DNA of 64,000 nucleotides from Hyalangium versicolor (GTDB lineage Bacteria; Myxococcota; Myxococcia; Myxococcales; Myxococcaceae). The position numbers and the translations under genes were made by a program. Below are positions 28,801 to 36,021 of this stretch, piece after piece (the stretch's first letter is position 1; each line of letters opens with the position of its first letter). Location of the stretch: the NCBI RefSeq assembly GCF_020103695.1, contig NZ_JAHXBF010000006.1, forward strand, positions 1 through 64,000, in the 5' to 3' direction. Under the pieces are notes generated by a model. That model saw only the letters and a list, made by a program, of their open reading frames with translations, did not search any database and was not told the origin of the DNA.

Positions 28801-29564
28801 TCCTGGGGGCCATCGACGCGACGCTCTGGACCATCGATCCGATCGGTGGCCGGGCCGATCAGGACCTCTCGACTCTCGTCGGCCGTCCCCTGGCGCTCGT
28901 TCGTGCGCGCCTGCAACTGCAGCTCCAGGGAGCGCCGTTCCGGGACACGGGCTGGGATGCGACCTTCGACAAGAGCCCGCCCGGGTACCTGTCACAGAAG
29001 TTTGCTCTTCGCGTGGGCGATCAGGCGACCCGGCAGGATGGCACCCTCGGGTATTACGCCGACGCCGCTCACGACAGCTTCAACAGCGTCGCCGCGCCCG
29101 ACGCCGCGCTGAAGCAGGACTACGTGAAGCCGATTGGACCGCTCGGGAAGGGGCAGAACTATCTCCACCTCTCGTTCCAGGAAGGCACGTCCGCCTTCGT
29201 CACGCTCCTGGTCGATCCCCGCGCCGAGGTGCACATCGCGACGGGCATGTTCCCGATCAAGAAGCTCACGATTCCTCCCCGGTTCGTGGATGAACCCCTG
29301 TCCCGCCTGGAGATCGGCTTCCGCATGGGGCCAATCCTGACGGCGGTCCGAGCGCCACTCGAGAAGAACGCGCCGCCAGCGATCACCTACCCTCGTCCCG
29401 CCGAGCAGGGCGGCGAGTGGTCCTGGTGGGAGCTCGACAAGGACCAGAAGCCCGTGCCCTACGACATGCTCAAGGCCTCGACTCATGCCGAGCTGCCGCC
29501 CGAACCGACTACGCTCCGGGACGGCATCGCGCAGCTCGTCACCCGCCTGAAGCCCGGCACTTGA
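25866..29564 (+). CDS. Unrecognised 1232-residue protein of the five-gene block
   Basis: Translationally coupled to the previous gene by ATGA. No known family recognised. The N-terminus has GFRWWTFNYMGLQHFHSPEP, then GVYLHWTLPAELRQ near residue 60 and NRYLVVRLSG near 95. Residues ~373-410 form a likely coiled coil (QLDAALEEVFSLQWRLSELW). A single CPVC pair lies at 897-900 and could bind metal or form a disulfide. The C-terminal third is beta-rich (YLHLSFQEGTSAFVTLLVDPRAEVH). No signal peptide or membrane segment. Codon use and GC match the neighbours, so recent transfer is not indicated. Confidence 0.8.
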   Translation: MSSTAPALVVPMRCEALVVNEGVKSQHGFRWWTFNYMGLQHFHSPEPVALDGGVGGQKPGVYLHWTLPAELRQSTQDSITGTMSSPLVPNRYLVVRLSGTAKREARAWVLESDCPFTAQVKSGDVAHSSEYLVDEAIVRMWAASGDPYRTSFKSAARDPALLIANLGVAFDGASGWKERAATCMFLQAIAPANPHFSGYFPHHQGVFGFYDELHGVDHDTLSYYVIGWYSDPARDAETLAKLGFTRAAGAEGAATRSLYSGAVFQLAWDRKGAAPSPDPIEDIHTSGRLNVAIANNTIDAFSALVSQQVKDPDTSALLRAFNYDLLPILNDINGDALLEERIRQEWFSQSAGGYRWAITDRKSDGGASTELTAEEASWLQELNVRQGQLDAALEEVFSLQWRLSELWHKKGYLGDKVNVRPEPPIDPDKFGPFLQELEKNLDPDQQGSVAAGLVQKLGHVKGLLAQVPQPRWENARTREEALQAGILAFAELRALHPSKILKAVAAPRYYRAKNPVVILSGVEPPYAPDPGQATTVRTSTQLVTALQASGKTLSRATAGAAMPVLPGLAALPDLVGALFDELFLLDVANATALAAAVGLPSGEDLSRVMKARAPGTYQPASCVLPAMPLDGWSQPWAPLFLEWKGAFLPIPGDGGAWTFDGTEYHFNGSGEAQKPVQVGGISLLSPHAQFVFGSRLKKFLQEYGAGQSKLADLSQQIEKIFHWKFLAQELVGFHDSLALRDGRAHRRPLRSEAVGRDARSIAELMGHDDGQTGGRDALPRALRGRVSSLPLIPNGEPPVFQGIRQGQFYFSDLMLYDRFGRVLSLISSNTSSGLHDFETFPAVVDPALVPAKDKSLKPRVHAMVELPPRPIQGGRIDLQLVDKSDDTRLLSEAPDACPVCAFLIPNHLEGSLLVHAPDGRSLGEMRLVVGRDGVTRTAEWAPSAHGDVKGIEELEKISPHLARMLGAQRFQSEAGFRAFLGAIDATLWTIDPIGGRADQDLSTLVGRPLALVRARLQLQLQGAPFRDTGWDATFDKSPPGYLSQKFALRVGDQATRQDGTLGYYADAAHDSFNSVAAPDAALKQDYVKPIGPLGKGQNYLHLSFQEGTSAFVTLLVDPRAEVHIATGMFPIKKLTIPPRFVDEPLSRLEIGFRMGPILTAVRAPLEKNAPPAITYPRPAEQGGEWSWWELDKDQKPVPYDMLKASTHAELPPEPTTLRDGIAQLVTRLKPGT

Positions 29565-29609
29565 GCCGAGCGCCGCAGCCCGACAGCGTGATTCACGAGG
29601 AGCCCCGAC

Positions 29610-31595
29610 ATGACTCTCGACGATTCTTCCCCCCTCTTCGACTACTTCATCGCGACCCAGCAAGCGCCCTTGCAGGCGAGCACCTCGGACACGCCGACGA
29701 CGGGCCTGCTCACGATCTATGTGAAGAGGAAGGGCTCGGAGCCGGCATACACGAATGAGATCAGCATCTACGTGAGGGCGGACTCCGAGGCCGGGGCGCT
29801 GTTCCAGTCCGCTCCCTCCTCGGCGATCAACACCGGCGATTGGGGGCCAGCGACCACCAGGCTGGTGCGGGGTTCCGAGGTGGGGCTCTCCTCGGGCTCC
29901 TGGGCTCATTACACCTTCAGCGCCCGCGACCCGAAGTACTACGATGTTCCAGGCAACCTCGTCTTCTGTCTGTCCGGCCCGGTCTCCACCTTCACGGGCT
30001 CGAGCGAGGTGCACATCTATGAGACGTCCGGGACGACCGACGATCCTTCCACGTTCACGGACAAGGAGCTGACAACGACGGTCGACGTCGTGGCGCCGGC
30101 CTTCTACCTGAAGAACCTCATCGCGACCGCGACGGGGGCGCCGACGGTGCCGAGGACCGAGTTCGACAACGGGGCGGAGATTCAGCTCTCGTGGGAGAGC
30201 AACGGCACCTACTTCGAGGTCTACCGGAAGGGTGACAGCAAGCCGGTCTACCAGGGGAGCGAGACGTTCTGCCCGCTGCCCGGGCTCGCCACGGATACGA
30301 CGCTGTTCCTCGTCGCCTCGATGACGGGTGATCCGGGCCAGGACGAGCCCTCGGGCGGCTACCAGGCCATCTCTCTCTACGACGCGCTGACGATCACCAT
30401 CAGGAACCCCGATCTGACGCCGAAGACGGTCAAGACCACGCAGGACGTGACGGTCGGCGGCGCGCTCTCGGTGACGGGCCCCGCCACGCTCGATCAGGGC
30501 CTGCTGGTGAAGTTGCCAGACGGAGGTGGGCAGTTGCGGTTCTCCAACAAGCCCGAGAACCCCTGCGTCATCGCCACGAGCAGCAGCGATGAGAAGCGGC
30601 CAGCCCAGAGGCTCAGCCTGATGGGCCCGTATCAACAGGACAAGAACTCCAGCCAGCTTCCGCAAATCCATCTCGACGCGAACGAGACCACGCTCAGCGG
30701 CGCGGTGACCATCGCTGGCAAGGCCACGCTCAACGGAGCCGTGGCCATCAAGGCCCCCGTGGCCAGCCCGCTCTACGTCACCGGGAACATCAACGACACG
30801 AAGACCGGGATCGAGTTCCGGCACACCAACGAGTCACAGGGGATCGGGTTCACCTTCAACACCATCTACGCGACGGGCAGCAACGCGGACCAGGACCTCA
30901 TCCTCAAGCCCAGGGGCACTGCAGCCGTGACTGTGCAAGGGCCCCTCTCGGTGCAAGGGGCCCTCGGGGTGCATGGGCCCCTCGGGGTGACGGGCATCCT
31001 CACGTCCGACCAGCTCTCGCTGGGGCAGATGGATCCCAAGAACGGCAAGTACGTGTACGTCTCGAAAGGGCTGCACGTGAAAGGCGAGCTGCTCTTCTGG
31101 TGGGATGCGGACAAGTGCTGGAAGCAGATCCAGAACAGGGCGAACGATTATGCGGGCTCATACACCTGGACGGAGGACACGCAATTCAAGGCGCAGGTGC
31201 GCGCGGTCGATCACGCGCTCGACAAGGTCAAGAAGCTCCAGGGTGTGTACTACCAGGTGAACGAAGCGGGGCTCCAGCATGTCACCCGTGACGTCGAGGA
31301 GAGCGTGTCCGCTGGACCCGAGGCCACGGCGGAGGAGAACGAGCGCGTGTGGGGCGCGGAGCGAAAGAGGAGGCGTGACGCGCTCGCCGGCGACCGGATC
31401 GGCATGGTCGCCCAGGATGTAGAGAGGACCCTCCCGGAGATCATCCGCACCGACGAGGGAGGCCGCAAGACGGTGGATTATGGCCACCTCACCGCGGTGC
31501 TGGTGGAGGCCCTCAAGGAGCAGCAAGCGCTCATCGAGGAGCTGAGAAGCCGCCTCACCGCCCTCGAAGCGTCAGCCGGGCCTGCCGCCAGGTGA
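29610..31595 (+). CDS. Tail-fibre-like protein with C-terminal S74-type chaperone domain
   Basis: A 661-residue protein with GAGGAG before the ATG. The N-terminal ~250 residues are beta-sandwich-like. Residues ~270-500 carry glycine-spaced strands typical of trimeric fibres (VGGALSVTGPATL, LSGAVTIAGKATL) and three tandem hexapeptides VxGxLx at 442-459. The last ~140 residues match the S74 intramolecular chaperone domain of phage tail spikes: HALDKVKKLQGVYYQV, DRIGMVAQDVERTLPEII, TVDYGHLTAVLVEALKEQQ. The usual Ser-Asp-x-x-x-Lys cleavage motif reads E522-D523-TQF-K527, so self-cleavage may be lost. Probably assembles as a trimeric fibre. Confidence 0.83.
   Translation: MTLDDSSPLFDYFIATQQAPLQASTSDTPTTGLLTIYVKRKGSEPAYTNEISIYVRADSEAGALFQSAPSSAINTGDWGPATTRLVRGSEVGLSSGSWAHYTFSARDPKYYDVPGNLVFCLSGPVSTFTGSSEVHIYETSGTTDDPSTFTDKELTTTVDVVAPAFYLKNLIATATGAPTVPRTEFDNGAEIQLSWESNGTYFEVYRKGDSKPVYQGSETFCPLPGLATDTTLFLVASMTGDPGQDEPSGGYQAISLYDALTITIRNPDLTPKTVKTTQDVTVGGALSVTGPATLDQGLLVKLPDGGGQLRFSNKPENPCVIATSSSDEKRPAQRLSLMGPYQQDKNSSQLPQIHLDANETTLSGAVTIAGKATLNGAVAIKAPVASPLYVTGNINDTKTGIEFRHTNESQGIGFTFNTIYATGSNADQDLILKPRGTAAVTVQGPLSVQGALGVHGPLGVTGILTSDQLSLGQMDPKNGKYVYVSKGLHVKGELLFWWDADKCWKQIQNRANDYAGSYTWTEDTQFKAQVRAVDHALDKVKKLQGVYYQVNEAGLQHVTRDVEESVSAGPEATAEENERVWGAERKRRRDALAGDRIGMVAQDVERTLPEIIRTDEGGRKTVDYGHLTAVLVEALKEQQALIEELRSRLTALEASAGPAAR
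30933..30986 (+). repeat. Three tandem 18-bp units within the fibre gene
   Basis: Units at 30933-30950, 30951-30968 and 30969-30986 each start GTGCA and contain GGG-CCCT, encoding VQGPLS, VQGALG and VHGPLG. A diverged fourth unit (VTGILT) follows. Near-identical DNA indicates recent duplication of a hexapeptide strand in the fibre stalk. Confidence 0.8.
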
Positions 31596-31601
31596 GGGCG
31601 T

Positions 31602-32456
31602 TCAGGCAAAGGCCACGGCGAAGTCGCGCGCCCAGTCCTCGAAGCGCCGGGGCTTGTGGCCGAGCACCGCCTCGACGCCATTGGCCAGCATGGCGGAGCC
31701 TCCCGCGCGCACGAACGCGCTGGCTTCGGCGGCGATATCGGCCTGGGCTTCTGGCACTCCCGCGGCAATCATCTGGGTGCGAGCGGCCTCCACCGTGAGC
31801 TCAACCGCCTTGAGGGGGCGCTTGAGCACCCGGGAGAGCACCTCCAACTGCTCCTTGGCGCTGAGCAGCTCCGGCCCGGTGAGGGTGTACACATTGCCCG
31901 CGTGCTGGTTCGACGTGAGGACCGCGGCGGCCACCGCGGCGATGTCCCGAGGGTCGATGACGCCCTGCTTGCCGTCACCCGTGGCGATGGGCACCGGATT
32001 GCCCGCGCGGATCGCCGGGGCCCACCGCAACGTGTTCGACGCGAAGCTCGACGGGCGCAGCAGCGTCCACGCCAGTCCCGAAGTCTGGAGGGCCTCCTCG
32101 CCTGGGCGGTGCCAGCTCCCTACCTTGAAGGTGGAGTATCCCTCGGCGCTCATCCCCGCCAGCTTCACCATCTTCCTCACGCGGCTCCGGATCGCTGCCT
32201 CCACCATCGCCAGATCGTGAATGGCCACCTTCGGCCCGGGCGCGCTCAGCAGGAACACCGTGTCGATGCCCTCGAGCGCTCGCAGGAGCGAGGCTCGGTC
32301 CTCGAAGTCGCCCCGGACGAACTCGATCTCGCCGCTGACAGGGGGACGGACCTTCTCAGGGTGTCGCGTCATGGCGCGGACCTTCGCGCCCTTCGCGCCG
32401 AGCTGCTTGACGAGCTCTCGCCCCACCGTGCCCGTGGCACCCGTGACCAGAATCAT
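31602..32456 (-). CDS. NmrA/YtfG-type NAD(P)-binding reductase
   Basis: A 284-residue atypical short-chain dehydrogenase. The Rossmann motif GATGTVG is at residues 6-12, followed by RAMTRHPEKV and a GDFED acidic turn. No catalytic YxxxK is evident, as usual for the NmrA group, which includes quinone reductases (QOR2) and redox-sensing regulators. The ATG at 32456 follows AAGGAGGG. It is divergent from a TetR gene and has a promoter overlapped by a palindrome, so it is the probable target of that regulator. Convergent with the fibre gene (6-bp gap). Confidence 0.85.
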   Translation of the reverse strand: MILVTGATGTVGRELVKQLGAKGAKVRAMTRHPEKVRPPVSGEIEFVRGDFEDRASLLRALEGIDTVFLLSAPGPKVAIHDLAMVEAAIRSRVRKMVKLAGMSAEGYSTFKVGSWHRPGEEALQTSGLAWTLLRPSSFASNTLRWAPAIRAGNPVPIATGDGKQGVIDPRDIAAVAAAVLTSNQHAGNVYTLTGPELLSAKEQLEVLSRVLKRPLKAVELTVEAARTQMIAAGVPEAQADIAAEASAFVRAGGSAMLANGVEAVLGHKPRRFEDWARDFAVAFA

Positions 32457-32516
32457 CGAGCCCTCCTTGGCCTACAATGGCGTTCATGATTTCGCATCAG
32501 CTATGCGGAACCAGGA

Positions 32517-32534
32517 CTCCGTTTATATACGGAG
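32517..32534. promoter_or_regulatory. Probable TetR operator
   Basis: Palindrome CTCCGT-ttatat-ACGGAG in the reductase-tetR intergenic region. It covers the -10 box of the reductase promoter and lies 41 bp before the tetR start, the usual layout for a divergent self-regulating TetR repressor. Confidence 0.6.
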
Positions 32535-32553
32535 CCCAGGTTCCGGTTGTCAA
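32524..32553 (-). promoter_or_regulatory. Sigma-70-like promoter of the reductase gene
   Basis: On the minus strand a consensus TTGACA (32553-32548) is followed by an 18-bp spacer and TATATA (32529-32524), about 70 bp before the reductase start. The -10 lies inside the palindrome at 32517-32534, so repressor binding would block polymerase. Confidence 0.6.
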
Positions 32554-32574
32554 TCTCATGAGCCGGGGTGTGCC

Positions 32575-33216
32575 ATGAGCGCGAGCAAGTCGGCTCCGCG
32601 CCGGGAGCGGAAGCAGAGCCCGAGCGCCCAAGACAGCGCGGACGCGCTGCGTGCGGATGCGCGGCGCAACCGGGATCGGGTGCTGGAGGTGGCGCGCGAG
32701 CTGTTCGCGTCCAAGGGGCTCGCGGTGGGGATGGACGACATCGCGAAGGAGGCCGGGGTGGGGGTGGGCACGGTGTACCGCCACTTCCCCACCAAGGAGT
32801 CCCTGTTCCAGGCGGCCGTATTGAGTCACATGGAGGCGCTCATCGAGGACGCGCGCTCCCTGATGGAGGCCGCGGATCCGGGGCAGGCCTTCTTCGACTT
32901 CCTGGAACGGCTCGTCGAGCAGGGGACGGCGAAGAAGAACCTCATCGATACCCTGGCCCAGGGCGGTGTGAAGGTGGCGGCTGCTCCGCCCGAACTCTCC
33001 CGGGAGTTCCGGCGTGCCGTGGACGCGCTGCTCACCCGGGCCCAGGAGGCCGGTGCCGTCCGAGAGGACATCGAGGCTTCCGAGATCGTCGCGCTGGTGG
33101 GCGGCGTCTTCACGGCGGTGCAGCGCATGGGAGGCGACAGCCGCTCGCGTCGCCGGATGTTCGACGTGATGTGTGACGGCCTCCGCGTAAGGCCCAGCCC
33201 CCAGGGCAAACTCTAG
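32575..33216 (+). CDS. TetR/AcrR family transcriptional regulator
   Basis: A 213-residue repressor-type protein. After a basic N-terminal tail of about 25 residues, the helix-turn-helix is at about residues 40-75 (GMDDIAKEAGVGVGTVYRHFPTK), a textbook TetR motif. The C-terminal ligand domain is unlike any I can assign to a ligand. GGGGTG precedes the ATG. It probably represses the divergent reductase and itself through the palindrome at 32517. Its stop codon shares the bases CTAG with the stop of the convergent DUF72 gene. Confidence 0.9.
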   Translation: MSASKSAPRRERKQSPSAQDSADALRADARRNRDRVLEVARELFASKGLAVGMDDIAKEAGVGVGTVYRHFPTKESLFQAAVLSHMEALIEDARSLMEAADPGQAFFDFLERLVEQGTAKKNLIDTLAQGGVKVAAAPPELSREFRRAVDALLTRAQEAGAVREDIEASEIVALVGGVFTAVQRMGGDSRSRRRMFDVMCDGLRVRPSPQGKL

Positions 33217-34118
33217 AGGAGCGTGTCCTGGTGCTCGAGTGTGGCCGCGGTCAGGTCCATGGGGCGCGCGTAGGGCTCCAGCACCCGGGCGTATTCGCGT
33301 AGCAGCGTCTCGGGGGCTTCCACCTTCTGGCCCGTCACCATCGCCTTCAGCATGAGGGCATTGGTGACTCCCTTGCCTCGCGCGTGGTTGTTGGTGATGA
33401 CGTACACGTCCTCCACTCGCGCGTGCGCGGCGACCTCCTTCGTCCGCTCCGCCCACGGCTCCAGCTCCTTCGCCGAGTACAGGTAGTCATACCGATCGAT
33501 GGGCGACTTGTGGCGGAACCACTCCTTGTAATTGCGCCCGTGCACGCGCACGTAGCCCACCGCCGCCGTGGCCCGGGCGCTCGGGGCAATCGAGTCCTTG
33601 AACAGCGGCTGGTCGATGTTCACGAAGCCCAGCCCCCGCTCCACCAACTCCGCGTAGTACGAGGGCTCGTTCCACGAGGCGTGCCGCACCTCCAGCACCA
33701 GCGGGAAGCCCTCGAACGCCGAGACGATGGCGTCCACGTGGTCCCGGTTCGCCGGCTCGTTGCGGAAGGACCAGGGGAACTGCACCAGCACCGCGCCCAG
33801 CCGCCCCGCCTGTTGCAGCACTCCCAGCCCCACGCGCGCCCACCGCACGTCCTCCGCCGTCCACGGCTCGGAGCGCTCGTGCGTGAAGCGCTTCCACAGC
33901 TTCGCCGTGAAGCGGAAGTCCGGGTTGAACTCCGTGCGGTCCAGCCACAGGTGCGCGTTCTTCGGGGTGATGGGCGCGTAGAAGGACGTGTTGAGCTCGA
34001 CGGTGTCGAACAGCGTCGCCATCGCCACCAGCGGGTCGAACTCCTTGGGCCGGGGCTTCGGGTACACCACCCCCTCCCAGTCCCTGTACGTCCACCCAGC
34101 GGGCCCGAACCGGATCAT
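33213..34118 (-). CDS. DUF72 family protein
   Basis: A 301-residue TIM-barrel protein of the DUF72/YecE family, function not established. Family marks are the N-terminal GPAGWTYRDWEGVVYP, then FDTVELNTSFYAP, FRFTAKLWKRFTHE, GAVLVQFPWSF, LVLEVRHASW and VYVITNNHARGKGV. The ATG at 34118 is supported by GAGGAGG 5 nt upstream. It overlaps the tetR stop by four bases in convergent orientation, so transcription of one may interfere with the other. Confidence 0.9.
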   Translation of the reverse strand: MIRFGPAGWTYRDWEGVVYPKPRPKEFDPLVAMATLFDTVELNTSFYAPITPKNAHLWLDRTEFNPDFRFTAKLWKRFTHERSEPWTAEDVRWARVGLGVLQQAGRLGAVLVQFPWSFRNEPANRDHVDAIVSAFEGFPLVLEVRHASWNEPSYYAELVERGLGFVNIDQPLFKDSIAPSARATAAVGYVRVHGRNYKEWFRHKSPIDRYDYLYSAKELEPWAERTKEVAAHARVEDVYVITNNHARGKGVTNALMLKAMVTGQKVEAPETLLREYARVLEPYARPMDLTAATLEHQDTLL

Positions 34119-34334
34119 GTGGCCTCCTCGGAGCCGGAAAGGGCTCCCGACGCACAAGGTAGGCACTCGGACGGCCTCCCTGGCTGCCTGGCCGCCCGAG
34201 TCACAGGCAGTGAGGCGGGACGCACGCGCCGTGAGCTGTTGCAAGGTGCGGCGCAACCGCTGCGCACCGTGGCGGAATGCTCGCAAAGCGTGCGTGCCCG
34301 GGGGCCGCATCTTCTTGAATTCGTTGGGGAATCG

Positions 34335-34352
34335 TTGGCCCTGGGAATGCAA
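34335..34352 (+). promoter_or_regulatory. Sigma-54-like promoter before hpf
   Basis: TTGGCCC and ATGCAA place GG (34337-34338) and GC (34349-34350) exactly ten bases apart, the invariant -24/-12 spacing of RpoN promoters. It lies 46 bp before the hpf start. The hpf gene is commonly linked to rpoN, which makes this plausible. Confidence 0.45.
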
Positions 34353-34398
34353 TTGAGAGAGGGTGAACCGGCCCACGGGGCCACAGCCGAGGCGTCAG

Positions 34399-34731
34399 AT
34401 GAACCGACCGCTGCAGATCACCTACCGGGGTATGGATCCGAGCGAGGCCATGTCCGAGCACATCCGGGACCAGGCGGAGAAGTTGGAGCAGTTCTTCGAT
34501 CGCATCGTGGGCTGCCATGTGGTGGTGGAGCAGCCGCACAAGCACCATCGGCAGGGCAAGCTGTTCCATGTCCGCGTGGACCTCCACGTGCCCGGCAAGG
34601 ACATCAGCGTCGGCAAGGAGCACGCCGAGCGGCAGACGCACGAGGATCCGTATCTGGCCGTGAATGATGCCTTCGAGGCGGCGCGTCACCAGTTGCAGCA
34701 CTACGCGGACGGGGTGCGCGCGCACCACTAG
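34399..34731 (+). CDS. hpf: Ribosome hibernation promoting factor family protein
   Basis: A 110-residue short-form HPF/RaiA protein. It starts PLQITYRGMDPSEAMSEHI and has the basic VEQPHKHHRQGKLFHVRVDLHVPGKD beta region typical of ribosome-bound members, then an acidic DPYLAVNDAFEAARHQLQ helix. Such proteins occupy the 30S decoding region and promote inactive 70S or 100S ribosomes during starvation. The lack of the long C-terminal dimerisation domain marks it as short-form. The ATG at 34399 is preceded by GAGGCG. A sigma-54-like promoter lies upstream. Confidence 0.85.
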   Translation: MNRPLQITYRGMDPSEAMSEHIRDQAEKLEQFFDRIVGCHVVVEQPHKHHRQGKLFHVRVDLHVPGKDISVGKEHAERQTHEDPYLAVNDAFEAARHQLQHYADGVRAHH

Positions 34732-34758
34732 GTTCGTCCCGGGCACGCCGGCGGCTGC

Positions 34759-35865
34759 TCACTTCGGGCTGTCGGCGCGCTGCACCAGCTTGTGGGCCAG
34801 GGCCCGCGAGAGGTTGAGCAGCAGCAGTGCCGCCGCGCGCGAGCTGGAGTCGATCAGCGCGCGGAGCGACTTCTCGCTCAGGCACAGCACGCGTGCCCCC
34901 GAGCCGGTGGCGCACACGTCGCTGATGCGTGACGAGGACAGCAGGAAGGCCACCTCCCCGAGCACCTCGCCCGCGGTGGGCGTGGCCACCACGCGCTCCC
35001 CATCGCGCACCTCCAGCGAGCCGGAGAGCACCACGAAGACGGTGCGCGCCACCTGCCCTCGCCGGATGAGGTAGTCCCCCGGAGCGCACTGGATGACGTG
35101 GCTGCTGGCCAGCACCGCCTGCAATTCCTGCTCGGAGAGCCCGGCGAAGACGGGGGGACGCACCGGGCCCATCAGCTCGTGCACCTGCCGCCAGTAGTGC
35201 TCCGGATCCGTGAGCTCCTGGCTCAGCACGTCCCGAGCCGCCTCCAGCAGCGGCGCCACGCGCGCGGGCACCTCCGAGCGCCCATCCATGGGCAGCAGCG
35301 TCCGCAGCGGCGAGCCCACCCACTCCATGTGCTCGCGATCCCGCAGCACCATCACCAACGGCACCATCACCCCGAACTCCGGGTGATCGAACGTGCCCAG
35401 GTAGGGCCGGAAGCCCAGCGACATATAGAGGTTGAGAAGGTGCGGCTGGCAGTCGCAGAAGGCCAGCTCCAGCCCCTCGTCGATCAGGAAGCGGGTGACC
35501 TCGTGAATGAGCCGGTAGGGCACGGTGGTGCCGCGCATGTCCCGGCGCACCATGAAGCGCCCCACCACGGACAGTTGCTCTAGCGGCACCAGCGGCAGGA
35601 AGCGCTCCAGCGCGAAGCGCTCGGTGAGGGACTCGGGGATGGCTCGCTCCCGGCCCAATTGCACCCGGAGCGCCCCCACCACCTCGCTCTGGACCTCCGC
35701 GTACAACTGGTGCGCCGTGCCGTCGTCCTCGTCCTTGAGCCAGTGCAGGGAGTGATCCGCCTGGCCCTGGTAGAGGTGCATCTCCTCGACGTAGGTCGCG
35801 TACCTCAGCCGGTAGATGGCTTCGCGCTCATCCTCCGTGCGGGCAAAGCGAACCTCGACGTCCAT
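34759..35865 (-). CDS. GNAT-type N-acyltransferase fused to a cyclic-nucleotide-binding domain
   Basis: A 368-residue fusion. Residues ~1-190 resemble FeeM/autoinducer-synthase-like GNAT acyltransferases (IYRLRYATYVEEMH, then LSVVGRFMVRRDMRGT and LYMSLGFRPYLG). Residues ~245-360 form a cNMP-binding barrel: CAPGDYLIRRGQVARTVFVV and a phosphate-cassette-like GEVLGEVAFLLSSSR with the expected Glu and Arg. Mycobacterial PatA proteins fuse the same two modules in the opposite order and are cAMP-controlled protein acetylases. The ATG at 35865, behind GGGGG, is preferred to an upstream TTG. It converges with hpf. Confidence 0.82.
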   Translation of the reverse strand: MDVEVRFARTEDEREAIYRLRYATYVEEMHLYQGQADHSLHWLKDEDDGTAHQLYAEVQSEVVGALRVQLGRERAIPESLTERFALERFLPLVPLEQLSVVGRFMVRRDMRGTTVPYRLIHEVTRFLIDEGLELAFCDCQPHLLNLYMSLGFRPYLGTFDHPEFGVMVPLVMVLRDREHMEWVGSPLRTLLPMDGRSEVPARVAPLLEAARDVLSQELTDPEHYWRQVHELMGPVRPPVFAGLSEQELQAVLASSHVIQCAPGDYLIRRGQVARTVFVVLSGSLEVRDGERVVATPTAGEVLGEVAFLLSSSRISDVCATGSGARVLCLSEKSLRALIDSSSRAAALLLLNLSRALAHKLVQRADSPK

Positions 35866-36021
35866 CCAGGAAACCCCCAATGCGCCCCCGAACCTATCAG
35901 CGAGCGAGGTACCCGAGCGTTCACTTCCGGATGCTGCCGCACCCAGGATGGCCTTCCGGGCAGCACTTACCCCTCTGCCTGTGTCGCCTGTCCAACCTCA
36001 AGTGGGGCGTTAGGACAGTGA

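Noticed and set aside
25677..28916. Long open frame of ~1079 codons on the minus strand
   Set aside because: It is antisense to two well-supported coding genes, is Arg/His/Gly-rich without domain logic, and reflects high GC at third positions.
17677..31595. Standard contractile injection system or prophage tail module
   Set aside because: No sheath, tube, baseplate, spike, portal, terminase or AAA remodelling gene is present; only the fibre-like protein recalls phage.
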